A DNA stretch of 64,000 bases from Euptelea pleiosperma (GCA_035048495.1 JASUTR010000245.1:62001-126000); one strand, 5' to 3'. Positions 52,366 through 62,791 are shown, numbered from the stretch's first letter. The notes: generated from the sequence alone by a model not told the origin. Translations and numbers: made by a program.

Positions 52366-52391
52366 CCCTATTTCCATTAATGGAAATAGGG
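52366..52391. repeat. Perfect 26-bp palindrome upstream of the TATA-like box
   Basis: The half-site CCCTATTTCCATT is followed at once by its exact reverse complement AATGGAAATAGGG. It ends three bases upstream of the TATA-like box in transcript direction. It could be a binding site for a dimeric factor or form a hairpin; function unknown. Confidence 0.85.
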
Positions 52392-52413
52392 TATTTTTTG
52401 AAAATAAAAAATA

Positions 52414-52440
52414 TTTTTTTTTTTTTTTTTTTTTTTTTTT
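52414..52440. repeat. 27-nt T run in the LTR
   Basis: Homopolymer upstream of the palindrome and TATA-like box in transcript direction (A run there). Homopolymer length may be inexact. Confidence 0.85.
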
Positions 52441-52691
52441 AAGTAAAATGCTACTTTTCTATGGGGAATCTCCCCAATTAGTGGACCCCCCATTTAATTA
52501 AAATTATTTTTGAAATTCGCGGGGTCCACTAACTGGTCGGACAGCGGGTCGATGCTGATGGGCCCGGCTACTGGCCCACATGGACTGATGATGTCCATCG
52601 TCTCACAAGATGATGTGACAGGCATTCTGAAGGCGATCGGATGGATGGTGACTTGATTGGGACCCAGATTGGTAGATCGACGGATCTAGAG

Positions 52692-52744
52692 AGATCCAAC
52701 GGTCCGATTGAAGATCCAACGGTCCGATGGAAGATCCAACGGTC
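52692..52744. repeat. Three 20-bp direct repeats in U3
   Basis: Units start at 52692, 52712 and 52732 with core agatccaacggtccgat; the third is cut to agatccaacggtc. They lie about 330-390 bp upstream of the TATA-like box, where LTR enhancers are commonly found. Confidence 0.85.
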
Positions 52745-53359
52745 AGAAAGCTAAGGGAGATGAGATAGAGCTGATAGGCAGGAGTTCTGGGGTTAGGTCA
52801 GTAGATTCGAGGATCGAGAGATGAAGAGAGAGAGAGAATAAGGAGAGATGAGAGAAAAAGTATCAAAAAAATGGAAAAAAGCACTGGCGGAGGGTCTGGA
52901 ACCCTGTTCTTCACTGTGACCATCCTCACGCTTCTCCAGTAGAGTCGACCATCATTCTTTGCTGACTCATGTGGCTTTAAACGCTTTGGTCCGTCTCTTG
53001 GTCATTGGCTCTCCTACTCTCTTCGTTCTTTGGGCCGACTTTTTGGTCCTCTTATTCAGCCCATATTTGGCCCATATCTTCTAGTTATAACATGTGGGCT
53101 TGTTAAGCTTTGATAATGGGCTTTCATGATCGATTTGGGCCCACAAGTCTCGAAAATCGTCCCATCGGGGTGTCCTGCGACAGAAGAAGCGCGTAATCAG
53201 AACGGCTTAATATTTAGACTTCCGAAAATGTGTTTAATGCATGCAAATATACCATTTCGTCCAGAAAAGTGTGTTTTACGCAATGAGATAGACTCTTACG
53301 TAGAAAAGTGGATAATTAGAGCAGTTTTACGTAGGAGAGTGCGATAACGCTAACAGGAT

Positions 53360-53380
53360 AAGTGCTTAAAATAAGCACTT
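53360..53380. repeat. Inverted repeat near the U3 end of the LTR
   Basis: The arms AAGTGCTTA and TAAGCACTT are exact reverse complements around AAA, ending 16 bp from the LTR terminus. It could be a cruciform or a mark near the integrase-recognised end. Confidence 0.85.
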
Positions 53381-53396
53381 TTGAGCGAATATCACA

Positions 53397-53406
53397 ACCC
53401 CCAACC
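53397..53406 (-). other. Polypurine tract
   Basis: Directly inside the 3' LTR; minus strand GGTTGGGGGT, then TGTGATATTC of the LTR. Position and G-richness fit the plus-strand primer tract used in reverse transcription. The same core occurs twice more near the end of pol (see separate entries). Confidence 0.75.
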
Positions 53407-54079
53407 AGCATATTGCCAATCCTTGGCAATTAGTGCGAAATACATGAGCTTAAAAGGGCTCTGCACATGCTGCACACTTTTTCATATTAGCTCAGGGAAA
53501 ACCCCGTTCGTCAAATCATTGAATGGATGCAAAAAAAGTTACATGCTAGCGAAGAGTTGGAAAGTTTTGGCAAGACTACAGACTGATAATCATGACCCAG
53601 AATAGTCAGACTCTGCGTGTGTGTGTGCTCAACATTCTCATCATCCGACAGTAAAGATTTCCAGATCACCTCTAAGTTTTTATGCCTCGACCTCAAATCT
53701 CACATGTTTAGCACTCAGAATAGAATCACACAAGAAGGGTTTTCTTCTTTTCTCTCAATTTATATGTGAGGAGATGTATTTAATATAAAGAGGCAAAAGA
53801 TCTCACATATGTTTTATTTGAAGGAAGGACATCTTTAACAGAAGAAGATCTCATGATTGGAATACCACTTCACTCGGGAACGTCAGATCAAACTCTATAG
53901 CTTCTCTTTCTCCAATCTCCACATTTTATGATCGTACTATCCTAGAATCAAGTAGGACTTTCCTGGGTTGTAATGAGGCTTAGGTCAGGTGTAGAGAGAT
54001 AAAGGAATACAGGATTTCAAAGATCTTGAGAGGATATTGCCATTTTCTTGAATTTTTCCTGCGACGTAACACCATTATC

Positions 54080-54240
54080 TGGTTCTTTTTCCTTTTTTCG
54101 TATTTTTCTCTTTTTCTTGATATTTCTGAGACTGCTCAATTTCTTTTCAGCTCTTCTTCATACTTTCTTTTCATATTTTGTTTTCAGCTTGAACCACTTT
54201 CTTTTCTTTTGATTCTTCTTATTTACTTTTCTTTTCACGG
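54080..54240. repeat. Pyrimidine-rich tract
   Basis: About 160 bp dominated by tttctt and ttttc on the plus strand, purine-rich in the element transcript. The hydrophobic short ORF read from the plus strand here is a by-product of this composition. Confidence 0.7.
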
Positions 54241-54932
54241 TACACCCATATCAGTTATTCTTTTGTCCATCTCAAAATAAGGGTAGCCAGTCATGTTTCA
54301 TAGCTGGACTGGATTTTAGGTTGATGGGTTTGCAAATAAAAGGCTTTTATAGAACGGCTCAAGGGGTTTCTAGTGAAGTATAATTCAGGTGAGTAAAAAA
54401 AGTTGAATGGTTCAGAAAAATGGCCTAAATCATTTTCTAGGGTTTGCACTATCATGTATACTGTCTTGACTGGATACAGAGAAGGTTCTGTCGTAGTAAT
54501 CCAATGTTGATGTCGTTCCGAGTTTTATGATCGAAGCAAAAGATAATGAGATCTCTCAACGAATATTGCGGGCATGAAGAATAGTGAGTCATCTTGTGAC
54601 TCAGGATTAATGTATACTCTCTGAAATGATTAAAGGCTCGAAAGCTTACTGGGTTAGGTCTCCACAATTCTTCTCACAGGATCTCTAGAATTTCTAAACT
54701 TAGGATGACTCTGATATTGATAGTGTACAATTGTGCCGAGTATGAGTTTTTCTGAGTTTTCAAACCTGCTGTAGTCACGCTTGAATTGACTCAACGCTAA
54801 TTTTAAACAAAAATTGACATCCTCAATACTGACTTAACGGAGGTTTTCAGCTAATCAAAGTCAGGGTATTTGACACATTTTTGAAATTCTAGAAAACTTT
54901 TGGAGAACATCGGAAATCACCCCAAAAACAAG

Positions 54933-54934
<2 letters not shown>

Positions 54935-54972
<38 letters not shown>
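54935..54972. repeat. 38-nt T run (A run in the element transcript)
   Basis: An uninterrupted homopolymer inside the internal region of the element. Its exact length should be treated with caution because homopolymers are error-prone. It encodes a poly-lysine stretch in a short chance ORF. Confidence 0.9.
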
Positions 54973-55003
54973 CAAAATGAAGACATGAGTTTTGGTAAAT
55001 ACC

Positions 55004-55014
55004 CACCCCCAACC
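55004..55014 (-). other. Polypurine-like motif, copy 2
   Basis: Minus strand GGTTGGGGGTG, identical to copy 1 over 11 bases and lying about 285 bp from it. It sits beside the 38-nt homopolymer. Confidence 0.5.
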
Positions 55015-55276
55015 AAAATACAGCACCGTCCTCGGTGCTCATGACCGGGACATAAAATGATAACAAATCAGAGATGATGATGCAAAGATTCAGGAAGGAT
55101 GTTACCAAGTCGGCAGAAACTCGACAGTGTGTGGTACCTGATGATTGGAAGAATGAATGTACCTGCATTTCCAGAGATATAACAGTAATAACAAATGCAT
55201 GAGACTCATGTACTCTAGGAATACCGGAATTGCCTTTCCGAAAGCGCTAAGTTTTACGTCTTCAGCCAGACATGAC

Positions 55277-55295
55277 GGGGGTGACAGGCACCCCC
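55277..55295 (-). other. G:C hairpin just after the pol stop codon
   Basis: The 7-bp arms GGGGGTG and CACCCCC are exact complements around a 5-nt loop, starting about 35 bases after the stop. One arm overlaps a polypurine-like GGTTGGGGG motif. Confidence 0.7.
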
Positions 55296-55299
55296 AACC
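55289..55299 (-). other. Polypurine-like motif, copy 1
   Basis: Minus strand GGTTGGGGGTG, the same core as the tract at the 3' LTR. It lies about 30 bases after the pol stop codon. Confidence 0.5.
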
Positions 55300-55329
55300 A
55301 AGTTGGAGCACAGGAGACTGAGTGGATCA

Positions 55330-58300
55330 TCAGTCGACATAAACAGGATCGATGAGATCAATTTCAAAAGTCTGAATGAACGACACATCAAGTTCATGGA
55401 ATTGCTTAAGACGCTGACCATTGACCTGGAATGAGGAGTGATCCTTGGGATCCTCAATAGTGATTGCCCCGAAGGGTGTGACTGCGGTGATCGTATAAGG
55501 ACCGGTCCACCTAGATTTCAGTTTCCCAGGGAAGAGATGGAGACGAGAATTATAAAGAAGGACCTTCTGTCCTGGATGGAACTCTTTCCTGAGGATGCTC
55601 TTGTCATGTATCCACTTCATTTTGGCTTTGTAATTCTTGGACAAGTTGTAGGCATCATTTCTGAGTTCTTCTAACTCATTCATTTGAAGTTTCCGCTCCT
55701 CCCCTGCGGAGTCTATGTCGAAGTTGAGCTTCTTAATTGCCCACAGGGCACGATGTTCAATCTCTACCGGTAGATGACAAGGTTTCCCAAAGACGAGACG
55801 ATAGGGAGACATATTGAGTGGGGTCTTGTAGGCGGTTCTGTATGCCCATAAAGCATCAGTGAGACGAGTAGACCAGTCTTTACGTGTGGTATTGACTGTC
55901 TTCTCCAAGATCTGCTTGATCTGACGATTAGAAACCTCCACTTGACCACTAGTCTGCGGATGATAAGCTAGGGCAACCTTGTGGGTTACCCCATACTTCT
56001 TCATTAAGTTCTCGAATATCTTATTGCAGAAATGGGTGCCCCCATCACTAATGATGGCCTTAGGGGCACCGAATCGAGCGAAGATGAACTCCTTTAGGAA
56101 TTTGACCACCACTTTGTGGTCATTCGTCTTGGTGGGAATAGCTTCTATCCATTTGGATACATAGTCTACCGCAAGGAGAATGTACTCAAAACCATAGGAA
56201 ATGGGAAAGGGGCCCATGAAGTCGATGCCCCAAATGTCAAATATTTCATCGACCTGGATGGGAGTTAGGGGCATCATGTTCCTCTGGGAGATGCGGCCTA
56301 GATGCTGGCAATTAGGACAAGTTTTGCTGTAGATATGGGCATCTTTAAATAATGTGGGCCAGTAGAATCCGCATTGCAGAACTTTTTCTGCAGTTTTCTT
56401 AGTACTGAAATGACCACCACAAGGTTGGTCATGACACGAGGACAAGATATTGAGTTGGTCTGACTCAGGGACACAGAGACGAATGATCTGGTCAGGACAG
56501 TATTTATACAAATAAGGGTCATCCCAAGAGTAGTACTTAACTCTTGCTAGGAATTGGCTTTTGTCCTGTTTTGACCAGTGTGAAGGCATTTCTTCGGTGA
56601 CAAGGTAGTTGACAATGTCAGCGTACCAAGGATTAACAGAGATGGCGAACAGTTGTTCGTCTGGAAAGGTTTCAGGGATGGGCTGGGTGTCGAAGGATGA
56701 CTCTAAAGTCAGTCTAGACAAGTGATCAGCCACTACATTCTCAGTTCCTTTCTTATCCTTAATCTCGAGGTCGAATTCTTGCAGTAAGAGAATCCATCGA
56801 ATTAATCGAGGTTTGGTTTCCTTTTTCGACATGAGATAACGAAGGGCTGCATGATCAGTGTACACAACCACCTTAGTGGCTAAGAGGTACTGACGGAATT
56901 TATCAAGGGCGAAGACTACCGCCAGGAGTTCTTTCTCAGTGGTAGAGTAATTCATTTGGGCAGAGTTGAGAGTTTTGCTCGCGTAGTAGATCACATGGGA
57001 TCGTTTGTCAACTCTCTGCCCTAGAACGGCTCCTAACGCGTAGTCAGAAGCATCGCACATTACCTCGAAAGGTAGAGTCCAGTCCGGGGGACGGATAATG
57101 GGCGCAGTAGTGAGCTCAGATTTGAGACGCTCAAATGCCTTGACACAGTCAGCATTAAAGTCGAAAGGACTATCTTTAGCCAGAAGATGGGACAGAGGTC
57201 GAGCGATTTGAGAGAAGTCCTTGATGAATCGCCTATAGAATCCTCCGTGTCCCAAAAAGGATCGGATGTCACGCACGGACTTAGGAATGGGCAAGGTCGA
57301 GATGATATCGATTTTAGCTTTGTCGACCTCAATGCCCTGATGGGAAATGACATGTCCCAGAACAATGCCCTTCTTCACCATGAAGTGGCATTTCTCCCAA
57401 TTGAGGACAAGTCGCTTGTCCTGACAGCGTTGAAGTACCAGTCCTAGATGGGTCAGACAGTCATCAAAGGATGACCCAAAAACTGAGAAGTCGTCCATAA
57501 AGACTTCGAGGAATTTTTCCACCATGTCGGAGAATATGCTCATCATACACCTTTGAAAGGTCGCGGGTGCATTGCAGAGGCCAAAGGGCATGCGCTTGTA
57601 GGCAAAAGTGCCAAAGGGACAAGTGAAGGTTGTCTTCTCGTGATCCTCAGGGGAGATTGGTATTTGATTATACCCTGAGTAACCATCGAGGAAGCAGTAA
57701 TAGGAATGACCTGCTAGTCTCTCCAACATCTGGTCTATGAAGGGTAAAGGAAAATGGTCCTTCCTAGTGTTGGTGTTGAGTCGTCGGTAATCGATGCAGA
57801 CTCTCCACCCTTTCTTCAGGCGCTGGGTTACCATTTCCTTGTTCTCATTTTCCACAACTGTGAATCCTGCCTTTTTAGGGACGACATGAATAGGGCTCAC
57901 CCATTTGCTATCGGAGATGGGGTAAATGATACCCGCATCTAACAGTTTAAGGACCTCGTCCCGTACTACATCCTTCAAGACGGGGTTCAACCGCCTCTGG
58001 TGTTCTCGAGAGGTTTTGGATTCATCTTCGAGATAGATGTGATGTTGGCACACCGAGGGGTCTATGCCTCGAATATCATCTATAGTCCAACCTATCGCAG
58101 ATTTGTGCTCGTTGAGCAGCTCGAGAAGTTTCTTACGTTCACTCTCAGACAAAGCGGAAGCAATAATGACAGGGTAGGTTTCCTTAGGACCAAGATAGGC
58201 ATAGGAAAGATCTGTGGGAAGAGGCTTAAGTTCCAATATTGGAGCAGATGAAGTAGAAATAGGTGTCACAGAAGACACGGATTGAAGAGGTTTGACTTCA

Positions 58301-61095
58301 GTAGGTAAAGGAAGGTTGGGTTCTCTGGCCATGGTTATCAGAGGCTCGAACTCGATGAGTGGAGCGGGGATCTCTATCAGTGGAGCAGTCTCCAAAAGAT
58401 CATTGAGATCAGAAATAGCTGACTCTGTTGCAAAGTCAGCTCCAAAGTGTGCTAGACACTGCTTAAGAATATCTTCGGTGGAGTCCGGGATTAGACTCTC
58501 AACGGCACACATTTCATCGGTCACTTCGCGATCGGCATCTTGTTGCATTAAACGAAAGATGTTGACCTCAGCTTTGAGGTTACCGAAAGCAATGGACATG
58601 TTTTCGTCCCGGCACCCGATGTGTGCGTTCGCGGTGGCAAGGAATGGACGGCCTAAGATGACCGGAATGCGGTTATCCTGACACGGCTCGGTGTCTAGAA
58701 TGATAAAGTCCACAGGATAATAAAAGTCAGCGACTTTTACTAGGACATCTTCAATGATTCCTCTTGGAATCTTGATGGACTGATCAGCCAATTTCAGGGT
58801 GACATTGGTAGGCTTCATATCTTTCAGTCCTAACTGCTGATATACCGAGAATGGTATGAGGTTAACGCTAGCCCCTAAATCTAGCAAGGCAGTGCAGCTA
58901 AAGTTGTCACCAATTTCACATTGGACAGTTGGGCTACCTGGATCCTTGTGTTTGATCACACTGTTGCGTTGAATGAACGCGGTAGCTTTTTCGGCCAAGA
59001 AGGCAGCTTTGGGTACATGCGTACGCCGCTTAACTGTGCACAAGTCCTTGAGGAATTTGGCATAGGAAGGGATTTGCTTGATAGCAGAAAGGAATGGGAT
59101 ATTGATCTGGACGTCTTTAAAGACATCTAAGATCTCAGAGAATTGCTGATCCCGCTTATCTTGGACAAGTCTGTCCGGGAAGGGAGGCTTTACTCGACAA
59201 ATGGATTTGTCTTTAGCCTTAGATTTCTGCACAGGGATATCTGATGTTGGTGCAGAGGTAGAAGGAGCAGAGGTAGGATTAGGACTAGTTTCCTCTGTGC
59301 GAGTGATGGGTGCCGGAGATGGCACCGGTGGTGGTTGGACTCCCATGTCCACAGTTTTTCCAGATCGTAGGGTGGTTACAGCTTGCACCTCCCCTTGACA
59401 CTTCTCATTCTGGCTTTGAGATTGGGATCCGATCTCATATACTGCCCCTTTGGCATTTCCTTTAGGGTTGGCAATGGGTTGGCTAGGAAAGATCCCCTTA
59501 GCTTTCTCAGCTTCCAAGTTACCTAGACGTTGCTCTAGACGAAGCATGGATTGCTGTTGCTGTTGCTCTAGGCGTTGCATAGATTGTTGTTGCTGAGTAA
59601 TGAGTTGAGCTAGAAGGTCTTCGATACCAGATTTGGGGAGCGACTGTTGGGGGGCAGCTAATGGGAGCTGAGGCACCAGTTCGCGACTCGAGCTCATTGG
59701 GGCATTATAGTTATAGGCTGGAGAATTAGTTGGGACAATCGGTTGGTTCTGAAAGGTCTGTGGGACTCTTTGCTGATTCTGAAATGTGCTCGATTGTCCA
59801 GAGTATTGACCCTGTTGGAATTGCTGGTTCTGAGTAGATGGGTACTGATTCTGCTGGTACGGACCCTGATTGAATTGCCTATTGGCTTGATTGAACCCAG
59901 GAGGATACATGCCCTGAGGTTGACGTGGAGGTTGAGCTTGTGGTTGAGTAGACTGAGGCCTCCAAGAGAAGTTAGGGTGGTTTCTCGTGTCCGGATGATA
60001 AGATTGACTATACGAGTTCTGAGTGGGTGGTTTGTATGTGCTGAAAGCACAAACTTCTTCCTGAAGAGGATTAGACCATCCTTCATTTAAAGGACAATGC
60101 TCAGTAGTATGGGAGGGTTGCAGACAGAGGGTACAGGATTCCATAGGGCTTTCGTGTCCCACATGCATGAGTGGGGTAGATTGTTGAGTAGGCTTTTGTA
60201 CAGACACAGCCAGTGCCGAGACTGACTTGCTCAACTCTTGAATGACAGATCGAAGCTCAGTATCAGCTGTAGCATCATGTCCCTTGGTTGTCCTTTGGAC
60301 CGAAGTGGTTCGACTGAACTCTGAGTCAGTCGTCCAATGTTGAGAGTTTTCTCCTAACTCTCCCAAGAATTTGTATGCATCGGTCGGAGTTTGGTGCAGG
60401 AATTTTCCTTGGCACATTGACTCTACCATGGTCCGGGACTCATCAGTAAGTCCCTTGTAGAAGACATGGACAAGATTGCCCTTGTCGATGCTATGGTGGG
60501 GACACTTAGTCAGGTAGTCTTGGAATCTATCCCATGCTTCAAAAAATTTCTCATCGGACTTCTGTCTAAAGTCCTGAATGAGTTGCTTCATTTGGTTGGT
60601 CCGAGTCATGGGGTAGAATTTAGACATGAATTTGCCCACCAATTCTTTCCAACTGCTGATTGAATCAGCGGGTAAGGAGTAGAGCCAATCTGAGGCTCGG
60701 TCTTTGAGCGAGAATGGGAAAACTCGCAGACGGACATTGTCATCATCGAGGTTCTGATTCTTGAAAAGTAGGATGACATGTTGGAATTCCCTAATATGGG
60801 AATAAGGGTCTTCTCTTGGGAGACCACGAAAGGTAGGCAGCATTTGGATCGTCTGCGGTCTGATCTCAAACTGTACCGCCGTAGTAGGTGGGAGAACAAT
60901 GCAAGTGGGCGGATTGGCAGAGATAGGAGCGAACGTCTCGATAAGAGGTCGTTCGACTGCCATGACTACAAAGGTAGTAGTACTGGGGGAGGCAGGTGGG
61001 GAAAGAGATGGGGAAGAATTCAGTGGAGGATCCACTGTAGGTACGTGATTCTCAGATCGAACCAAGCGTTTGTTCGGACGATTCCAAACGGGCAT
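55330..61095 (-). CDS. gag-pol: Gag-pol polyprotein, Athila type
   Basis: One uninterrupted frame of 1921 codons encoding the capsid protein and all replication enzymes. The open frame extends five codons upstream to 61110, but that codon is TTG and is preceded by TAG at 61114-61116; the first ATG is at 61095, used here. Order by residue: retrotransposon gag about 70-240; zinc knuckle C321-X2-C324-X4-H329-X4-C334; P/Q/N-rich linker with RNHPNFSW near 371 and a glutamine-rich coiled-coil-like stretch near 496-525; aspartic protease with D739 in LDLGAS; reverse transcriptase with FMDD at 1199-1202; RNase H with D1348 and D1414; integrase HHCC (1555, 1562, 1593, 1596) and D1625, D1684, E1720; GPY at 1865-1867. 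No chromodomain. All key residues are present, so the element looks autonomous. Gag and pol share one frame, so any excess of gag would have to come from processing or another mechanism. Confidence 0.96.
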   Translation of the reverse strand: MPVWNRPNKRLVRSENHVPTVDPPLNSSPSLSPPASPSTTTFVVMAVERPLIETFAPISANPPTCIVLPPTTAVQFEIRPQTIQMLPTFRGLPREDPYSHIREFQHVILLFKNQNLDDDNVRLRVFPFSLKDRASDWLYSLPADSISSWKELVGKFMSKFYPMTRTNQMKQLIQDFRQKSDEKFFEAWDRFQDYLTKCPHHSIDKGNLVHVFYKGLTDESRTMVESMCQGKFLHQTPTDAYKFLGELGENSQHWTTDSEFSRTTSVQRTTKGHDATADTELRSVIQELSKSVSALAVSVQKPTQQSTPLMHVGHESPMESCTLCLQPSHTTEHCPLNEGWSNPLQEEVCAFSTYKPPTQNSYSQSYHPDTRNHPNFSWRPQSTQPQAQPPRQPQGMYPPGFNQANRQFNQGPYQQNQYPSTQNQQFQQGQYSGQSSTFQNQQRVPQTFQNQPIVPTNSPAYNYNAPMSSSRELVPQLPLAAPQQSLPKSGIEDLLAQLITQQQQSMQRLEQQQQQSMLRLEQRLGNLEAEKAKGIFPSQPIANPKGNAKGAVYEIGSQSQSQNEKCQGEVQAVTTLRSGKTVDMGVQPPPVPSPAPITRTEETSPNPTSAPSTSAPTSDIPVQKSKAKDKSICRVKPPFPDRLVQDKRDQQFSEILDVFKDVQINIPFLSAIKQIPSYAKFLKDLCTVKRRTHVPKAAFLAEKATAFIQRNSVIKHKDPGSPTVQCEIGDNFSCTALLDLGASVNLIPFSVYQQLGLKDMKPTNVTLKLADQSIKIPRGIIEDVLVKVADFYYPVDFIILDTEPCQDNRIPVILGRPFLATANAHIGCRDENMSIAFGNLKAEVNIFRLMQQDADREVTDEMCAVESLIPDSTEDILKQCLAHFGADFATESAISDLNDLLETAPLIEIPAPLIEFEPLITMAREPNLPLPTEVKPLQSVSSVTPISTSSAPILELKPLPTDLSYAYLGPKETYPVIIASALSESERKKLLELLNEHKSAIGWTIDDIRGIDPSVCQHHIYLEDESKTSREHQRRLNPVLKDVVRDEVLKLLDAGIIYPISDSKWVSPIHVVPKKAGFTVVENENKEMVTQRLKKGWRVCIDYRRLNTNTRKDHFPLPFIDQMLERLAGHSYYCFLDGYSGYNQIPISPEDHEKTTFTCPFGTFAYKRMPFGLCNAPATFQRCMMSIFSDMVEKFLEVFMDDFSVFGSSFDDCLTHLGLVLQRCQDKRLVLNWEKCHFMVKKGIVLGHVISHQGIEVDKAKIDIISTLPIPKSVRDIRSFLGHGGFYRRFIKDFSQIARPLSHLLAKDSPFDFNADCVKAFERLKSELTTAPIIRPPDWTLPFEVMCDASDYALGAVLGQRVDKRSHVIYYASKTLNSAQMNYSTTEKELLAVVFALDKFRQYLLATKVVVYTDHAALRYLMSKKETKPRLIRWILLLQEFDLEIKDKKGTENVVADHLSRLTLESSFDTQPIPETFPDEQLFAISVNPWYADIVNYLVTEEMPSHWSKQDKSQFLARVKYYSWDDPYLYKYCPDQIIRLCVPESDQLNILSSCHDQPCGGHFSTKKTAEKVLQCGFYWPTLFKDAHIYSKTCPNCQHLGRISQRNMMPLTPIQVDEIFDIWGIDFMGPFPISYGFEYILLAVDYVSKWIEAIPTKTNDHKVVVKFLKEFIFARFGAPKAIISDGGTHFCNKIFENLMKKYGVTHKVALAYHPQTSGQVEVSNRQIKQILEKTVNTTRKDWSTRLTDALWAYRTAYKTPLNMSPYRLVFGKPCHLPVEIEHRALWAIKKLNFDIDSAGEERKLQMNELEELRNDAYNLSKNYKAKMKWIHDKSILRKEFHPGQKVLLYNSRLHLFPGKLKSRWTGPYTITAVTPFGAITIEDPKDHSSFQVNGQRLKQFHELDVSFIQTFEIDLIDPVYVD
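55426..56478 (-). other. Integrase domain
   Basis: Residues about 1540-1890. The N-terminal zinc site is H1555-X6-H1562-X30-C1593-X2-C1596. The catalytic triad is D1625 ([10 protein letters not shown]), D1684 (ISDGGTHF) and E1720, with the expected 35 residues between the last two. A GPY module (WTGPYTI, 1865-1867) follows near the C-terminus, and the protein stops about 54 residues later without a chromodomain. Confidence 0.93.
56701..57078 (-). other. RNase H domain
   Basis: Residues about 1340-1465. D1348 lies in [13 protein letters not shown], the acidic motif [11 protein letters not shown] follows, D1414 lies in [11 protein letters not shown] and a last Asp in VVADHLSR. All four acidic positions expected of the enzyme are present. 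No second RNase H copy is seen, which argues against the Tat/Ogre lineage. Confidence 0.9.
57346..58008 (-). other. Reverse transcriptase domain
   Basis: Residues about 1030-1250. Visible motifs are [23 protein letters not shown], the first catalytic Asp in [10 protein letters not shown] (D1137), [12 protein letters not shown], and FMDD at 1199-1202 (plus-strand 57490-57501). The Phe in place of Tyr before MDD and the spacer between VPKK and GWRVC are typical of the Athila lineage. Confidence 0.93.
58606..58983 (-). other. Aspartic protease domain
   Basis: Residues about 705-830. The catalytic motif is LLDLGASVN with D739, followed by [10 protein letters not shown] (about 813-822), which supplies the usual flap-side glycine motif. 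Leu in place of the usual Ser or Thr after the catalytic Asp is common in Athila proteases. The domain cuts the polyprotein. Confidence 0.88.
59521..59610 (-). other. Glutamine-rich repeat in Gag-Pol linker
   Basis: Residues about 496-525 contain two tandem copies of a heptad-like unit ([10 protein letters not shown] and [10 protein letters not shown]), encoded by near-repeated CAG/CAA codons. It looks like a short coiled coil, and replication slippage is a likely origin. Confidence 0.6.
60094..60135 (-). other. Gag zinc knuckle (CCHC)
   Basis: Residues 321-334 of the polyprotein read [14 protein letters not shown], a canonical CX2CX4HX4C nucleic-acid-binding knuckle of the gag nucleocapsid. 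It sits after the capsid-like region and before the Q-rich linker. Confidence 0.9.
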
Positions 61096-62791
61096 ACGCG
61101 AATGAGGCAAGCTCTATACTTGGCAAAAAGTTGCCAGAGAGGAACACTATCCTAAATGATGCACACCAAGCACAGATAATCCTATTCTATGCAATCAGGA
61201 TATATTTTAGGAATTATCTTTTTTTTAGTTTTGGGGCTAGAGTAGATTATGACAGTGGGCGGACCACTGGTTTATCTTTTAACTGCCGGACTAACTGTTT
61301 TGCACTCAGAGGTTCTCACCAGGCTATACTCTTCAGAGCGAATCCTTTAGTACTAACTCTAGTTAACAACAAGGCAATCCGAAGCCTAGACAGACGTGCG
61401 GCACAATGGCTGTCTTAAGTACGTCCCAGACTAACCGGATTGGTCAAGTGTATAAGAAGAGTGTTCCCTCGGGTTAAGCTAGGGTTGGTGCGTGTTCCTA
61501 GTCCACACGCAACTAACCGCCGAATAGTCCAAGATGCCACGTCGAGCTCAGTGTACTTGAGTAGCAGGGACTTATGGGTGTGTTAGACAACAGGGACCCG
61601 CGCTCGTGGTCTTATTTCGATTGGATGTTAAGCGGGTTCGCTTTGCGTGGATTTTTCCTCGAACACCGGGCTAATTGGCTCTACTTCTTGATTCTTTTTA
61701 ATTAAATGGAGCCTTGGGATCAAATCAGTTGGAATGATGAGGTGGGTGATGAAATCCCACCAGTTTCAATTTGGAGCTGGGTCTGCTCTCTTAGAGTTGA
61801 TTAATTAACGGCCACGCCACGCAAGTCGAAGAATATGGATGCGAAAGCAAATAGACAAGCGGCAATGATGCACCCAATATGCTCTGTATCGCACTCAAGG
61901 CGAGGATAGAGACTTACCTCCCGTGGGCCACGCCACGGGGTCTCCTCCGTGGGTTAGAGAGGGGTATCCTAATGGGCTTGGGCCCGACTCCACCTCTTTG
62001 AGCTTTCGCTCTCTACCCACACTGGATCGTGTTCCTGCAGAAAAGTTAGATCGCACGGTCTAGGTATGTGGGATTCTATTTGGAAGATCCTTGCCTTTTT
62101 AGGGTTCACTGAACAAGCACTAGATTTAGGCAAGTTTTTGAATTAGTTTCCAAATTCGAGATGGGTTAAAATTTAGGAATTCCCAGATTGGAAAATACCT
62201 AGATTGGAAAGTTTCCCGAACTGTGGAGATCTTCCAAGAAAGATTTGATTGCGAGATCCCTTATAATTTTGGGAAATTTCCCAAAATTGAAATTCTGCTA
62301 GATTTGGGGTGTTTCCTATTGCAGACTTTTCCAAATTCGGAAGATTTCTAAAGATAGAAATTCTTCTAAAGAGGAAACTTCTAAGAGGGGAAACCCTAAT
62401 TTAGCAAAGTTTCAATATTTTAGAATCTTTCCAAAAATCGCAAATCCTTGATTGGTGATTTCTAAAAATCTGCAGAATATAAAACCCTAATTTTTTTGAA
62501 TTTTGATTTTTTAATTTTTTTGGTAATTTCCACTTAATCTAGGGTTTCTAAAAAACCTTAGAACAAGATCTAGCAGTTATATGGAAAGCAGTAAAATTCC
62601 TAAATTATTACAAATTGCACTCGGCCTTCCGAGGCATTAAAAATAGTAATTTAAAAACTGCTAAAAATCACTAAAAACCAAAAATAGAAAGTTTCCCGAA
62701 AAGGTCAGGCTGTCCAAATTGAGCAGCTTTTCGCTTCAGCAACTTTCCAATTCCGTCTTTACGTCCTTTTTCGCACTCCCGTACACCCGAG
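61096..62791 (-). other. Untranslated leader between primer site and gag
   Basis: About 1.7 kb without a recognisable ORF. On the plus strand, 61920-62040 is GC-rich with short ccgtggg/ccacg inverted pieces. The stretch 62090-62560 is A/T-rich with degenerate repeats of gattggaaa and tttcccgaa (62201-62220, and again near 62688-62700), plus a 24-bp palindrome at 62265-62288. RNA packaging or dimerisation signals are expected in such a leader, but none can be named from sequence alone. Confidence 0.75.
62265..62288. repeat. Perfect 24-bp palindrome in the leader
   Basis: The half-site AATTTTGGGAAA is followed by its exact reverse complement TTTCCCAAAATT. It lies about 500 bp downstream of the primer site in transcript direction. 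A self-complementary RNA loop here could aid genome dimerisation, as in other retroelements, but this is inference. Confidence 0.85.

Larger units (their letters stand above)
50874..53396 (-). repeat. 3' LTR (complete, 2523 bp)
   Basis: Starts with TG at 50874 exactly where the satellite stops and ends with CA at 53395-53396, followed by the polypurine tract complement. In transcript direction it starts TGTGATATTC and ends CTTTCA. The TATA-like site near 52360 divides it into about 1.03 kb of U3 (to 53396) and about 1.45 kb of R plus U5. It holds a 26-bp palindrome, three 20-bp direct repeats, a 27-nt T run (52414-52440) and GA-rich stretches (about 51283-51400 and 52815-52860). Several short ORFs on both strands are not recognisable and are taken as chance. 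Confidence 0.92.
53407..55329 (-). other. Non-coding 3' region between pol and the 3' LTR
   Basis: About 1.9 kb with no frame longer than about 84 codons on either strand and no recognisable protein. Many Athila elements carry an envelope-like ORF here; this one does not. It contains a G:C hairpin and two extra polypurine-like motifs close to pol, a 38-nt T run (54935-54972), and a long pyrimidine-rich stretch on the plus strand (about 54080-54240). Confidence 0.8.

Noticed and set aside
51328..52380. ORFs of 71-217 codons on both strands of the LTR, repeated in the other LTR
   Set aside because: They overlap each other on opposite strands, match no family I recognise, and are duplicated only because the LTR is. 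The region is simply low in stop codons and GC-rich.
54026..54280. Phe/Leu-rich 84-codon plus-strand ORF that looks like a membrane protein
   Set aside because: Produced by a pyrimidine-rich tract; no credible signal or family resemblance.
55330..61095. Chromovirus (CRM-type) centromeric retrotransposon
   Set aside because: No chromodomain or CR motif after the GPY module, and the primer site is tRNA-Asp-like, not the tRNA-Met type usual in chromoviruses.
55438..61155. Plus-strand ORFs and out-of-frame minus-strand ORFs across gag-pol
   Set aside because: Shadows of the 1921-codon reading frame; none shows a recognisable domain.
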